A stretch of 64,000 nt of DNA from an uncultured Synechococcales cyanobacterium (GCA_902806435.1 CADCWO010000246.1:19182-83181), one strand, 5' to 3'. Shown: positions 43,908 through 53,645, counted from the stretch's first letter. Made by a program: numbers and translations. The notes: generated by a model not told the origin, from the sequence alone.

Positions 43908-45029
43908 TTACACCCGGACACTGACAACCCCGGCGATCGCGGAAGCAGCTGCAGATACACAAGCTGTCCCAAATAGCCACCAAGCAGCTGTTTCCGCTAC
44001 TTTTTGCTGGGCTTCTTGTTGCTGTTGCGCTTGACGTTTTCGAGTTTCTTCGATCAGTTGTTCTAGCTTTGGGGTTAACTGAGCAGGCTGAGGTTGCTGC
44101 GGATGGGCAGCACTTAAAGCGCCAACCAAGCCATTCTGCTTCTCCTTAGATTCCTGTTGGGGCTGGCCCCAGACTTGCTGCCAAAAATTCTCAAACTGTC
44201 CCAGCGCCTGACTGATATCTTGTTTTGAGAACTCTGTTCGGCTAGTTACTATATTCAAAAGGGTGTTACGACCAACATTGTGCAGATGATGCTCTTGAGC
44301 AATTGCTTGCATCTCTGGCTCGCTGACTAGCCGTTGAAATTTGCCCTTCAGTTCTTGGTGCTCTATCTCTGGCAGCCGCAGCTTGTGTAGGTAATTATCA
44401 ATTGCTTGGCGGCGGCTCTCTAGGTCTACCGCTAGACTCAGTTCTCGCCGAACCGTGGTTGCCGCGGCTTCCGCAGTAGAGGCAACTTGCTCGGTGACAT
44501 TTTTGGCCCCAATCGCCACAGCCGCCGTACCAACAATCCCTTGCAGGCCAGAAGTTGCTGTGTTGATCACAGTCCCAATTAAGGAACCCGCCGTTGTTAA
44601 ACTAAGCCACAACAGTAGCGAGAAGTAGGCGGCCCAGATCACAATACCGAGAATTGCGCCCAAAGCTGGGTCATGGGTAAGGCATAGTTTGGTTGCCATA
44701 AAACAAGCGGTGAACAAGGAAACACTGATTGTCCCTAAAGTCCGTAGGCCAACCACCGTTCCCACTTTTGTGATCGTCTCGTCCAGGCTGTCTTCTTGAT
44801 CTGAGCTAGATTCGTCTTCCGCGTCTGAGTAAGAAATTCCTAACGCAATGAAGAAGTTACTGATCAGTAGCTGAAAAGCGATCGCTAGCAAAATTCCGGC
44901 AATTAGAACCAAAAAACCCTGGGAACCTGAAAAGCTTAAGGCAATATTTTTTGAAGTCATAACTTCAACCGGGACTTGGGTCACTAGAGACTGTGTAACT
45001 GCTCCCAGTATTAGTTCCACACCTTGCAT
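43908..45029 (-). CDS. membrane protein, short paralogue with one helical repeat
   Basis: 373 residues. It shares its plan with the 1033-residue neighbour: an N-terminal hydrophobic helix (LVLIAGILLAIAFQLLISNF), an acidic spacer, two further helices (VSLFTACFMATKLCL; VIWAAYFSLLLWLSLTTAGS), then VINTATSGLQGIVGTAAVAI. One ~85-residue helical repeat (VDLESRRQAIDNYLHKLRLP to FENFWQQVW) follows, then a Gln-rich segment and a C-terminal helix TAAWWLFGTACVSAAASAIA. The function is unknown. It probably arose by duplication with loss or gain of repeats. The start is ATG. It lies 132 bp downstream of its paralogue with a terminator between. Confidence 0.82.
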   Translation of the reverse strand: MQGVELILGAVTQSLVTQVPVEVMTSKNIALSFSGSQGFLVLIAGILLAIAFQLLISNFFIALGISYSDAEDESSSDQEDSLDETITKVGTVVGLRTLGTISVSLFTACFMATKLCLTHDPALGAILGIVIWAAYFSLLLWLSLTTAGSLIGTVINTATSGLQGIVGTAAVAIGAKNVTEQVASTAEAAATTVRRELSLAVDLESRRQAIDNYLHKLRLPEIEHQELKGKFQRLVSEPEMQAIAQEHHLHNVGRNTLLNIVTSRTEFSKQDISQALGQFENFWQQVWGQPQQESKEKQNGLVGALSAAHPQQPQPAQLTPKLEQLIEETRKRQAQQQQEAQQKVAETAAWWLFGTACVSAAASAIAGVVSVRV

Positions 45030-45103
45030 AGTTGTTTGTTTAGTTAAATATGATGCTTATTGTTTCTTCATAATATGTCTAGTGTTTGTTTAGGCTCTAC
45101 CTA

Positions 45104-45134
45104 AGGAACGAAAAAAGCCCCTACCAGGAGGGGC
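45104..45134 (-). terminator. rho-independent terminator of the long repeat membrane gene
   Basis: GCCCCT (45117-45122) and AGGGGC (45129-45134) form a GC-rich stem with a short loop. On the minus strand six T follow directly (45111-45116). It lies 27 bp past the stop of the 45162-48263 gene. Confidence 0.82.
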
Positions 45135-45161
45135 CTATTTGTAAACGCTAAGGCGGGATGG

Positions 45162-48100
45162 TTAATTAACGACAGCAATTGCCCCAGCGATCGCGGAGGC
45201 AGCAGCAGAAACCAAAGCAGTCCCAAACAGCCACCAAGCCGCAGTCTCTGCTGCTTTACGTGTTTCTTGTGCTTGGTGTTGGGCTTGCCGCTTCACGGCT
45301 TCCACGCGTCGTTGGGCTTCTTGTTGGATGCGCTCAGCCCGTTGCAGCACGCTATTGCGGGCCCCTTCAATCTGGTCGATGATCCGGTTGGCGTCAGCTT
45401 CTGAGATATCTTCACGGGAACTCAGAACAGCTACTAGCGTATCGCGGTCAAATTGGCTGAGGCGATCGCGTAAGGCATCAAAACCAGCCTGGGGGTCATT
45501 AAACAGCTTGCGAACATCTCGCTTGACGCCATCATAGTTGAGTTCAGGACGATCCAGAGAATTAAGATAGTTGCGGATTCTGGCAAAAATACCATCGATC
45601 ACAGACTGGATGCGCCGCTGGACGTTGCGAACTTGTTCCACAAACTGGGTTTGGACAGAGACAATTTGGTCAGCAATTCGGTTGACTTCCTCCTCCGAAA
45701 TATCCTCCCGCTGCGAGAGTAAAGCGACCAAGGTAGAGCGATCAAACTGAGAGAAGCGTTCTCCCAAAGCTTCTAAGCCGACGCGCGGGTCATTCAGTAG
45801 TAGTTGCAGATCCCGCTTAATCCCCTCTGGATTCAGTTCTGTTTTATCAGTATTGCGCAGGTAGCTCTCTAGCATCGCCTCAAGGCTTTGTGCTCTTGCC
45901 TGGGCGCGGCTGGCCAAACGTCGGGGCGCTCTGACAATATTGCGAATATTCTCTTGCACCTGATCGATCACTTGATTAACCTGCTCCTCACTCAGATCTT
46001 GGCGTTGGCTGAGCAGTTGCACTAGGGTTTCGCGGTCAACCTGAGCAAGACGGCGGCGCAAGGCTGCAGTTCCTGCCTGAGGATCATTCAGGAGTGTCGT
46101 GAGGTCGCGCTTAATTCCGTCCGGGTTTAGTTCTTCCCGGTTAGTATTACGCAGGTAATCAGCTAATGCTGTTGTTGCTTGGTCGTACTGGCCTTTAGCT
46201 CTATCGACTAGTTGCTGCGGTGCCTGCAAAATGCCGGAACGAACAGATTCAACTTGATCAATTACTTGATTGACTTCCTGCTCGCTCAAGTCTTGGCGTT
46301 GGCTGAGTAGTTGCACCAGTGTGTCGCGGTCAAAATGCGCTAACCGAACTCGCAAGGCTGACAGTCCTGCTTGAGGGTCATTTAGCAACGTTTGGAGATC
46401 CCGTTTAATCCCCTCTGGGCTGAGTTCCGCCTTATTGGTGTTGCGCAGATAAGACTCCAGCTTCACCTGGAGGGCCTGGGCTTCTGATTGCGCCTGCGCC
46501 TGAAGAGCTTGATTTTGCGTGATTACTTGAGTGCGAACGCTTTCCAGTTCCCCGGCAATGCTTGCTACTTCCTCTGGAGTCAGGTCTTGACGGCTTGCCA
46601 GCATTTGCCGGAAGCCCTCTTGGTCAAACTGGCTCAAACGAATCGTCAATGCCTCGTAATCAGCGTCCGGGTCTTCTAGCAGAGCTTTGAAGTCGCTACG
46701 TATCGCTTCTGGTGTTAGTGATGCCACTGGAGCAATGGCAAGATACTGCTCAACGCGCCGCTGGAGAGCTTGTGAGTTCTCTCGCTCCTCCTCAGCCCGT
46801 AATACCGTTAACACATCCTGGCGGATACGCTCTAGGCGGTCAGAGATCGTGGCAATTTCTGCTTGGGTAAACAGCCCCCGTTGCTGTAGCAAGTTGACAA
46901 AATCCCCACGTTTCAGTTGCTCCACCTGCTGTCGCACTACACCTGGATCAGCTGCTGGGTCATAGATAACCTCACGAAATTCCTGCTCTACCGCTTCTGA
47001 CTTCATCTCCCAGGAAGCTTTATGTAACAGGTAGTGCTCAACATCAGCACGAATAATGTTGGGCGTCTGCCCGGAGATACCAACTTGATCAGTGACCTTG
47101 TCTTTTAGACCTTGCAGCCTACCGATAATCTGCTCTACATCAATGTCGGAAAGATCGGTTCTGCCCATCACCGTACCCATCAAGGTAGACAGCAGAAACG
47201 AACGAGCTTGGCCCATCATGCCAGGGCTTTTATCTGCCTGCTCTTTTTCAACATCTTTGGAGGAGCGAACCTCTGAAATTAGCTGGTCAAGTTTGGAGCT
47301 AAGGTCATTGGAGCGCAAATCAGCTGGGTTGGCAGATTTGAGGAGATCAGTTAATTCGGAAACAGGGTTACGGCCTTGCTGACCAACAGACTGGCGCCAA
47401 ACAGACTCTAGCTGGTCAACAATCCGCTCTCTATCTTGCTTGGAGAGATCAGTCCGGTTGCGTAGCAAGTCGAGAAAAGTCTCGCGGCTAACACTGCGTA
47501 GGCGATCGCTACCTGCAACCGATTGCAGCTCTGGATCACTCAAAAGCCGTTCGAACTCACTGCGGATGCTTTTGAGATCCAACCCTGGTGGTCGCAGGTC
47601 TTGTAAATAATCTTCAACCGTCTCCCGGATACTCATCGGGTCAATCGCTGAGCCTAATTCCCGACGCACAGCAGCAGCAGCAGCTTCCGCGGTAGAAACC
47701 ACCTGGTCATTGACGGTCTTTGCTCCAAACGCAGCAGCAGCAGTCCCAGCGATCGCTTGGAAGCCAGAAGTCGCTGTATTGACAACAGAACCAACCAGAG
47801 AGCCGACCGTGGTTGAACTTACCCAGACGAGTAACGAGAAATACGCTGCCCAAATCACTAGAGCAACAATTGCCCCCAAGGGACCACTATCTAGCAGGCT
47901 TAACTTTACTGCCAAGAAACAGGCCAGGAACAGAGAAATGGTGACCGTGATTAAAGTCCAAAGCCCGACAGTAAAGCCGATTTTGCGGATAGTCCCACCG
48001 ACGCTACCAGATTCATGATCAGAGCCCGAATCCGAGTCTGACTGCCGACCCAGGTAGGAAATTCCAGCGGCAACCGAGAGGTTAGTCAGCAATAGTTGAA

Positions 48101-48263
48101 AAGCGAAGGCCAGCAACACCCCTGCAATTAGGGCGATAAAAAACTTGGGGCCTGAAAACACAAGTGCTGCCTCTTCGGGAGTATCAACTCCGCGAGCACC
48201 AACTTGTGCTATCCAGAATTGCAAGTTCTGCCCTCCCAGATTCACTCCCACACGCTCAAACAT
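45162..48263 (-). CDS. large membrane protein with seven ~85-residue helical repeats
   Basis: 1033 residues. Helices lie at about 41-60, 100-120 and 128-148, followed by the segment SVVNTATSGFQAIAGTAAAA shared with its paralogue. Seven repeats follow, at about 208-292, 402-487, 497-582, 597-680, 697-777, 794-876 and 889-974, with a half-unit at 353-391. The consensus is YLRNTxxxELxPEGIKRDLQ, then LLNDPQAG, LxxRLxxFDRxTLVxLLSQR, DLSEEEVNxxIDQ. The last repeats are most alike, suggesting recent tandem growth. The C-terminus ends in a helix TAAWWLFGTALVSAAASAIA. The repeats are predicted soluble alpha-helical; the role is unknown, perhaps a membrane scaffold. The start is ATG. Confidence 0.82.
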   Translation of the reverse strand: MFERVGVNLGGQNLQFWIAQVGARGVDTPEEAALVFSGPKFFIALIAGVLLAFAFQLLLTNLSVAAGISYLGRQSDSDSGSDHESGSVGGTIRKIGFTVGLWTLITVTISLFLACFLAVKLSLLDSGPLGAIVALVIWAAYFSLLVWVSSTTVGSLVGSVVNTATSGFQAIAGTAAAAFGAKTVNDQVVSTAEAAAAAVRRELGSAIDPMSIRETVEDYLQDLRPPGLDLKSIRSEFERLLSDPELQSVAGSDRLRSVSRETFLDLLRNRTDLSKQDRERIVDQLESVWRQSVGQQGRNPVSELTDLLKSANPADLRSNDLSSKLDQLISEVRSSKDVEKEQADKSPGMMGQARSFLLSTLMGTVMGRTDLSDIDVEQIIGRLQGLKDKVTDQVGISGQTPNIIRADVEHYLLHKASWEMKSEAVEQEFREVIYDPAADPGVVRQQVEQLKRGDFVNLLQQRGLFTQAEIATISDRLERIRQDVLTVLRAEEERENSQALQRRVEQYLAIAPVASLTPEAIRSDFKALLEDPDADYEALTIRLSQFDQEGFRQMLASRQDLTPEEVASIAGELESVRTQVITQNQALQAQAQSEAQALQVKLESYLRNTNKAELSPEGIKRDLQTLLNDPQAGLSALRVRLAHFDRDTLVQLLSQRQDLSEQEVNQVIDQVESVRSGILQAPQQLVDRAKGQYDQATTALADYLRNTNREELNPDGIKRDLTTLLNDPQAGTAALRRRLAQVDRETLVQLLSQRQDLSEEQVNQVIDQVQENIRNIVRAPRRLASRAQARAQSLEAMLESYLRNTDKTELNPEGIKRDLQLLLNDPRVGLEALGERFSQFDRSTLVALLSQREDISEEEVNRIADQIVSVQTQFVEQVRNVQRRIQSVIDGIFARIRNYLNSLDRPELNYDGVKRDVRKLFNDPQAGFDALRDRLSQFDRDTLVAVLSSREDISEADANRIIDQIEGARNSVLQRAERIQQEAQRRVEAVKRQAQHQAQETRKAAETAAWWLFGTALVSAAASAIAGAIAVVN
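45342..47642 (-). repeat. tandem ~85-codon protein repeats
   Basis: DNA encoding seven tandem units plus one half-unit in the large membrane protein. Units four to seven share long identical strings such as GIKRDL, LLNDPQAG and LSQRQDLSE, with DNA similarity visible as repeated TCTTGGCGTTGGCTGAG and related words. Earlier units are more diverged. Confidence 0.8.
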
Positions 48264-48450
48264 GATATTGTCCTCGTCAAAAGCTTAAATTCACGGCAGA
48301 TCTTACAAAGAGTGTGAGTTGCCACTGTTATTTTGACAAAATATTTTCACAAAACTCGTCGTCTGTGAGCCACAATTACCGAATTCGCATAGTAAAAGCA
48401 TCCCCCCCAAGACTTAAGACGATTAGAAGGAGCGGCTTGACTTGGTTCAA

Positions 48451-49029
48451 CTAAGGCGTTCTGGTAGTGCTTGGTGTCGTACCAGGGGCCCGGGTTGGAT
48501 TGCTGGGCAGGGGCGGAGCACCAAGCCCACTACCAGGACTGCCAAAAGGCTGAACCGGGTCTAAGCTGGGATTGCTGACTGGCGGTGGAGGCAGAATACT
48601 GGGGGTTGGCGTCGCTTGAGCATTACCCTCCGGTGCCGTTGCTAGGGCGACGCGATTGCCTCCCACTGAACGCAGTAAATCCAGCACCTGTACAACTTCG
48701 TTGTAACTTACCAATTGGGAAGCATTGAGAACCATCAACCCATTCGGCTGGGTCTTCGTATAGTTCAACAGAATTTGTTTGAGCTGGTCACGGCTGACGG
48801 GCTCTTTTTCCACGTAGGTTTGACCCACCGGATCAACACTCACCACTAACATCTCGCGCACTTGCGGTGCCCCTGTAGTTGCCTTAGGCAGATCCAAGCT
48901 GATGGCTTGCTGGCGCGTCAATCCTAAAGCCGCCAAGATGAAGAACGTCAGAATGCAAAAGATGACATCAATCAAGGGAATGATCTCAATCCGCACCTCT
49001 GGTGCCGTTGGTTCTAAATTAACTTTCAT
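48451..49029 (-). CDS. exbD: ExbD/TolR-family biopolymer transport protein
   Basis: 192 residues from the ATG at 49029 (MKVNLEPTAPEVRIEIIPLI); a longer upstream frame would overlap exbB and lacks family match. One N-terminal transmembrane helix (DVIFCILTFFILAALG) carries the conserved Asp of IDVIF, which conducts protons in ExbD. A periplasmic ExbD domain follows (LVVSVDPVGQTYVEKEPV). The Pro-rich tail (about 135-192) is an unusual extension. It lies 20 bp downstream of exbB. The complex energises TonB-type outer-membrane uptake; no TonB or receptor is adjacent. Confidence 0.9.
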   Translation of the reverse strand: MKVNLEPTAPEVRIEIIPLIDVIFCILTFFILAALGLTRQQAISLDLPKATTGAPQVREMLVVSVDPVGQTYVEKEPVSRDQLKQILLNYTKTQPNGLMVLNASQLVSYNEVVQVLDLLRSVGGNRVALATAPEGNAQATPTPSILPPPPVSNPSLDPVQPFGSPGSGLGAPPLPSNPTRAPGTTPSTTRTP

Positions 49030-49049
49030 CGTAATTTCATCGAGAAATT

Positions 49050-49739
49050 CTAATATCGAGTGGTGTCTGGTCCCTGGGCTGGGTGGGTACCCAGTGAATA
49101 CCCAGCATTGGGCTTCCTTTGCAGCCAAGCCTGGCGATAGGTCAACTCTAGTTCATTACCCGCTCGATGAAACATCCTAGACTGCTGAAACAAAAATGCT
49201 TGGAACAAGCGGTAAAACGCCAGGGCAGTAATGGCTACTACTAGACCACTGGCCGTGGCGATCAAAGCTTCCCCAATCCCTAGGGTGACGCCAGCAGTGG
49301 AAGAAGTGCCAATGTCTCCCAACCGAATTAAGCGCAGAGCGTTAATTAAGCCTAAAACTGTACCTAGCAAACCTAGTAGTGGTGCCAGAGCAATTACAGC
49401 TTCCAAAAGCTTGTCTCCCCGGCGCATCGAAGTCAGTTCCTCATCGGCTGATGCTTCTAAAGCCAATCGAAACGTTTCTGGCTCTTGATTAGCCAACCGC
49501 AGGGGAGTGTAAAGGAATCGTCCCATTGGTTGATTACTGGCCTGCCTTGCCAATTCGGTCGCCTCCTCCCAGCTGCGCCGTGCCGCATCCAGGATCTGGT
49601 CGGCAACTTTTCGCTCTCCCCGCAGTACACTGCTCCAGAACCACAATCGCTCAAAGATAGTTCCGATCGCCAGAATCGATAACACCAAGAGGGGCCACAT
49701 GGCTAGGCCACCTTTTTGAAATAGATCTACAATGTTCAC
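49050..49739 (-). CDS. exbB: ExbB/TolQ/MotA-family proton channel
   Basis: 229 residues from a GTG start (MNIVDLFQKGGLAMWPLLVL). The first transmembrane helix (WPLLVLSILAIGTIFERLWF), a cytoplasmic segment, and the two helices LLEAVIALAPLLGLLGTVLG and GEALIATASGLVVAITALAF match ExbB. The conserved segments LLGLLGTVLGLI and GIGEALIATASGL are intact. It forms the pentameric channel around ExbD. exbD follows at 20 bp; the pair is an operon. Confidence 0.92.
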   Translation of the reverse strand: MNIVDLFQKGGLAMWPLLVLSILAIGTIFERLWFWSSVLRGERKVADQILDAARRSWEEATELARQASNQPMGRFLYTPLRLANQEPETFRLALEASADEELTSMRRGDKLLEAVIALAPLLGLLGTVLGLINALRLIRLGDIGTSSTAGVTLGIGEALIATASGLVVAITALAFYRLFQAFLFQQSRMFHRAGNELELTYRQAWLQRKPNAGYSLGTHPAQGPDTTRY

Positions 49740-49918
49740 TTTTGTTCCCTTACTATCTGTGCCATAGGTCTACGCTGATTTGCTTTGTTCTATTTAAGAG
49801 GCCGCTGGATAAACTTAGCGTTACCCCTGCAAGAAGATTGGAAATGATTGGGGGAAATCCACACCTGAAACTATCAGGAAAAGTTTGTCAAGATCAAATT
49901 AACTTAGAGGGTAATTCC

Positions 49919-50218
49919 ATGAGCTTTTCAGCCAAGTCTATTTACAACTGGTACCGCAACGCGATTCGCAACCCCAAGTACCGCTGGTGGATCATCTTAG
50001 GCACGCTGGGTTATCTTGTCAGCCCGATCGACATTGTGCCTGACTTTTTACCAATCATAGGTCAAGTCGATGACCTTACCGTTTTAACTCTACTGATCTC
50101 GGAAGTTTCACAACTGTTAACCGAGCGTGTTAAAACTCGCAAGGCGCAGATCAACAATGATGCTGCCAATCCAAACTCAGATAACACCGTTGAAGTTGAT
50201 GCGGTCTCGGTTAAATAA
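49919..50218 (+). CDS. YkvA-family DUF1232 membrane protein
   Basis: 99 residues from the ATG at 49919 (MSFSAKSIYNWYRN), preceded by GAGGG. The longer upstream frame has no family similarity. The DUF1232 motif is complete: RWWIILGTLGYLVSPIDIVP, then DFLPIIGQVDDL, with the DxxPD...GxxDD pattern. It probably has one or two membrane segments. The function of the family is unknown. It is divergent from exbB. Confidence 0.88.
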   Translation: MSFSAKSIYNWYRNAIRNPKYRWWIILGTLGYLVSPIDIVPDFLPIIGQVDDLTVLTLLISEVSQLLTERVKTRKAQINNDAANPNSDNTVEVDAVSVK

Positions 50219-50713
50219 GGCTTTTAGCACCCGGGGATTATTCAACCGAACTAAGCGATCGCAGTAAACCTCATCTTGCCTACTGAAGCCTCAGGTTGAG
50301 GTATACAAGCATGATTAAGAGTTTGGGATAGAGCTGATAGTTTGCTGAAGCAAGTTACTCAGCAATTTCAGGCTAGCTTTTAGCTGTATGGTGATCTTTT
50401 GGCAGTAGTTCTAATGCAGGCTAGCAACTACGGTTAGGATCTGAATCAGATGGCAACCCTTGAATGCTGCCAGCCTGTTGGTAGTTTGACCTTTGAAAAT
50501 TACTCCTGCTTTCTGTTCGCCTGACTGAACTTACCCAATCCAGAAATGGAAATTGATAGCGAGGGCTAGATTATAGTGGTCTCTATCTCTAGGCCAGTGA
50601 CACCCACAGTCAAAAGCGCAAACAACCGAAAGGCGTGGTCTATGATTCCCCCTTAGCAGTCATACGTACGGAATGCAAATGGAGTTTTAGTCAATGTTTT
50701 TAAGTTGGACCCA
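50219..50713. other. gene-free convergent spacer
   Basis: Nearly 500 bp between the convergent YkvA and P450 genes. One HIP1 site (GCGATCGC) lies near 50258. No coding frame with family similarity, RNA gene or terminator with a T-run was found. Its length is unusual for a gap between two gene ends and might hide an eroded gene. Confidence 0.4.
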
Positions 50714-52090
50714 CTAAACTGAAACTGCTGCTTGCTGCGGTCGCTGCTGAGTCGCAACTAGCCAGTTACCGCTCCTTGGAGCTAAAGTCACTCCTCGGCG
50801 CACAGGCCGCACCGGACGCTTACCTACTAGGGCTAGCTCATAACGAGACAGAATGGTAGCCAGGACCAATTTCATTTCCATTTGGGCCAGGGCCAAGCCA
50901 ATACAACGGCGAACACCGCCGCCAAAGGGCAGATACTCATAAGCTGAAAACTGCCGCTCCAGAAACCGCTCTGGCCGGAACTGGTCTGGCTGGGGATATA
51001 AATCTTGCCGGTGATGGGTCAAGTAAATACAGGCTACTATCGGCGTCCCTGGACTAAACTCATATCCCATTAATTGCAGTGGTGACTTAGCAATCCGGGG
51101 GAGAGACAGCATTGCTACCGGGTAAATTCGCAAGGTTTCTTGACAGACTGCACTCAAGTAAGGCAATCGGGCAGTGGCAGAGAGAGCCGCTGGGTTCTGC
51201 GGGTCATAGCCCGATTGATCAAGTTCTGCGCGTAGTTTAGCTTGCACGTCAGGTAGCTGGTGAACCCAGTATAAAGCCCAGGTGAGGGCAGAGGCGGTGG
51301 TTTCGTGACCTGCAATCAGTAAGGTCATTAATTCATCGCGCAGCTCAACGTCGTTCATTGGTTGGCCTGCTTCATCTTGAGCAGACATCAGCAAACTGAG
51401 GATGTCTGTGCGAGACAAGTCTAGTTGCTGCCGGCGCTCCTGAATCTCTTCATAAATAAGTTGATCGACCTGGTGTCTTTGCCGCAGAAAACGACCCCAG
51501 GGGCTCCAAGCCCCAAAATCTCGTTGCAGTGCCCGGAAGAACAGCAAGCTAGAACTGAGGGGTGAGGAAACAGAGTTTAGCATAGTGCTCATCAGTTGGC
51601 GCAGTTGCTCGTAGCGCTGTCCCTCGTGCAAGCCAAACACTGCTTGCAAGATTACCCGCAGCGTAATCTCCTGCATCGAGGTGCGGGCAGAGAAGGGTTT
51701 GCCAATCTGCCACTGGCTAGTTACTTGCTCAGTAATCTGGCAAATCAGTTGGCTGTAGGTCCGCATGCGATCGCCGTGGAAGGGAGGCATTAATAACCGT
51801 CGTTGACGCTGGTGGCGATCGCCATCTAGCAAGATTAAGGAATGATCCCCCAACAGTGGCTGCAAAATTCCATTTCCTTTGCCAGCATCAAACTGCTCAG
51901 AGTCTGTGGTAAAAATTTCGCGAATTGCCCCTGGATCGCTAATAAATATAATTGGATCTAAAGGGCCAAGATGGGCTGAGAAAGGGTCGCCGTAACGCTG
52001 GGAGCAGGACTCTAAAAATCCTAAAGGATTAGAGATCCAGTGGAGCAATTGTAAAAATGGGGGAGTTTGAGGGCCATCCGGTAGTCTCAT
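50714..52090 (-). CDS. cytochrome P450 (CYP110-like), first of tandem pair
   Basis: 458 residues from the ATG at 52090 (MRLPDGPQTPPFLQLL), equal in length to the neighbouring paralogue; an upstream TTG is not needed. Oxygen-binding I-helix AGHETTAS, K-helix ETLRIYP (ExxR) and haem-binding FGGGVRRCIG near residue 400 are all present. Sequence style fits the cyanobacterial CYP110 family, whose members hydroxylate fatty acids, alkanes or terpenoids. No terpene synthase is adjacent. It is soluble, with no N-terminal anchor. Confidence 0.92.
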   Translation of the reverse strand: MRLPDGPQTPPFLQLLHWISNPLGFLESCSQRYGDPFSAHLGPLDPIIFISDPGAIREIFTTDSEQFDAGKGNGILQPLLGDHSLILLDGDRHQRQRRLLMPPFHGDRMRTYSQLICQITEQVTSQWQIGKPFSARTSMQEITLRVILQAVFGLHEGQRYEQLRQLMSTMLNSVSSPLSSSLLFFRALQRDFGAWSPWGRFLRQRHQVDQLIYEEIQERRQQLDLSRTDILSLLMSAQDEAGQPMNDVELRDELMTLLIAGHETTASALTWALYWVHQLPDVQAKLRAELDQSGYDPQNPAALSATARLPYLSAVCQETLRIYPVAMLSLPRIAKSPLQLMGYEFSPGTPIVACIYLTHHRQDLYPQPDQFRPERFLERQFSAYEYLPFGGGVRRCIGLALAQMEMKLVLATILSRYELALVGKRPVRPVRRGVTLAPRSGNWLVATQQRPQQAAVSV

Positions 52091-52268
52091 TGTTTTTACC
52101 TCAAGCAATCAGGTCCGACAACGAAGATTTGCTTCCAATCTAGCGCTGCAAGCTTTCATTCTGCGACCGGATTCGAGGAGTAAACCATTTTGAGAGTTTC
52201 GCTTCTGAGCAAGGGACCAGCCGATTTGCTAAGCAATGGACTGTATCGAGTTCCACTCACCTTATAGA

Positions 52269-53645
52269 TTAGGTGCGGGCTGCTGTCAGTTGTGGCTTTG
52301 AAAACTGGCGCACTATAACCATTGGTACCCCTCCAGAAGGTACTAAGGTAATTCCCCGCCGCACAGGGTGAACGGGGCGAGTATCAGCCAGCAATAGCTC
52401 AAACCGGGACAAAATCGTTCCTAGCACCAACTTCATTTCATACATCGAAAAGGCGGTACCAATACAACCTCGGCTACCTCCACCAAATGGCAAGTATTCA
52501 TAGGATGAGTACTTGCGGTCAATAAAGCGTTCTGGTTGAAAAATGCCAGGGTTAAGGTAAGTTTTCTGCCGCCGGTGGGCCAGATAAATGCAGGGCACCA
52601 GAATTGCCCCTGCCTCAAACTCGTAACCGGCTACCTGCACGGGTTCCTTCACCATCCGGGGGACGCAAATCAAGCCAATCGGGTGGATGCGGAGCGTTTC
52701 CTGACAGACGGCACTTAGGTAGGGCAACTGCACCATCCTCTCTGGCTCTAAGGAGGAGGGAAGCGCCTCCAATTCCGATCGCAGCGATTGCAATACCTGT
52801 GGGGCAGCATGAATTAAGTAAAATACCCAGGACAGAGCGCCAGCGGTTGTCTCATAGCCCAGCAGTAGTAGTGAGACTAATTGATCGCGCAGCTCCACGT
52901 CTGTCATGGATTGCCCGGCGTCATCACGAGCTGCCAGAAGCAAGCTAAGGACATCCTTGCGGTTGCTATCGCTTTGAGCCCGACGTTCCTGAATTTCTGC
53001 GTAGATCAACTCGTCAATTTGCTGGCGACGGCGCAGAAAGTACCCCCAGGGGCTCCAGGCACCCCAATCGCGTTGTAGAGGCGGAAAGAAAAACAAGCTG
53101 GAGTACAACGGTGTCGTGACATCCTCCAACAGATCCCCCAATAGTTGTTTGAGCTTTAGGTAGCGTGGTCCTGGCTCCAGACCAAACACAACTTGCAGGA
53201 TAATTTGCAGCGTAATCTCCGGCATGGCTTGGTGGATGGAAATAGTTGAGCCAACTGCCCACTCTTTGATTACCTGCTCAGTAATTTCACAAATCAGTTG
53301 GCCGTAGTCCCGCAGCCGCTCGCCATGAAAAGGGGGCATTAATAACTGACGCTGGCGCTGGTGGTTCCGCCCCTGTTGCAACACAACGGAGTGCTCCCCC
53401 ATCAAAGGCCGGAAGACATGCGTCGCTTTGCCAAAGTCAAGCCGCTGAGCAGGTAGCGCAAAAATCTCTTGAATGGCTCGGGGACTACTGAAAAATACCA
53501 CGGGCGGCGAATTAACTCCCAGCACCCGTACAGTAAAGGGGTCACCGTAACGCTGGGCACAGTTGTCCAGAAATTCTGTCGGCTGGGCAATCAAGCGAAT
53601 CGTTTGGAGCAAAGATGGTGTCCGGGGACCATCAGGCAGTTTCAT
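52269..53645 (-). CDS. cytochrome P450 (CYP110-like), second of tandem pair
   Basis: 458 residues starting MKLPDGPRTPSLLQTI. LLLGYETTAGALSW in the I-helix has Tyr where the paralogue has His (GYETT for GHETT). The ExxR is ETLRIHP and the haem motif FGGGSRGCIG. It is collinear with the downstream gene throughout, so the two arose by tandem duplication but have diverged considerably, suggesting different substrates. The genes are 178 bp apart on the same strand. No ferredoxin reductase is linked; a ferredoxin gene lies 2 kb away and could supply electrons by inference. Confidence 0.92.
   Translation of the reverse strand: MKLPDGPRTPSLLQTIRLIAQPTEFLDNCAQRYGDPFTVRVLGVNSPPVVFFSSPRAIQEIFALPAQRLDFGKATHVFRPLMGEHSVVLQQGRNHQRQRQLLMPPFHGERLRDYGQLICEITEQVIKEWAVGSTISIHQAMPEITLQIILQVVFGLEPGPRYLKLKQLLGDLLEDVTTPLYSSLFFFPPLQRDWGAWSPWGYFLRRRQQIDELIYAEIQERRAQSDSNRKDVLSLLLAARDDAGQSMTDVELRDQLVSLLLLGYETTAGALSWVFYLIHAAPQVLQSLRSELEALPSSLEPERMVQLPYLSAVCQETLRIHPIGLICVPRMVKEPVQVAGYEFEAGAILVPCIYLAHRRQKTYLNPGIFQPERFIDRKYSSYEYLPFGGGSRGCIGTAFSMYEMKLVLGTILSRFELLLADTRPVHPVRRGITLVPSGGVPMVIVRQFSKPQLTAART

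Noticed and set aside
45179..48018. Several antisense ORFs over the large repeat membrane protein
   Set aside because: Shadows of a repetitive high-GC gene, without their own start signals or family motifs.
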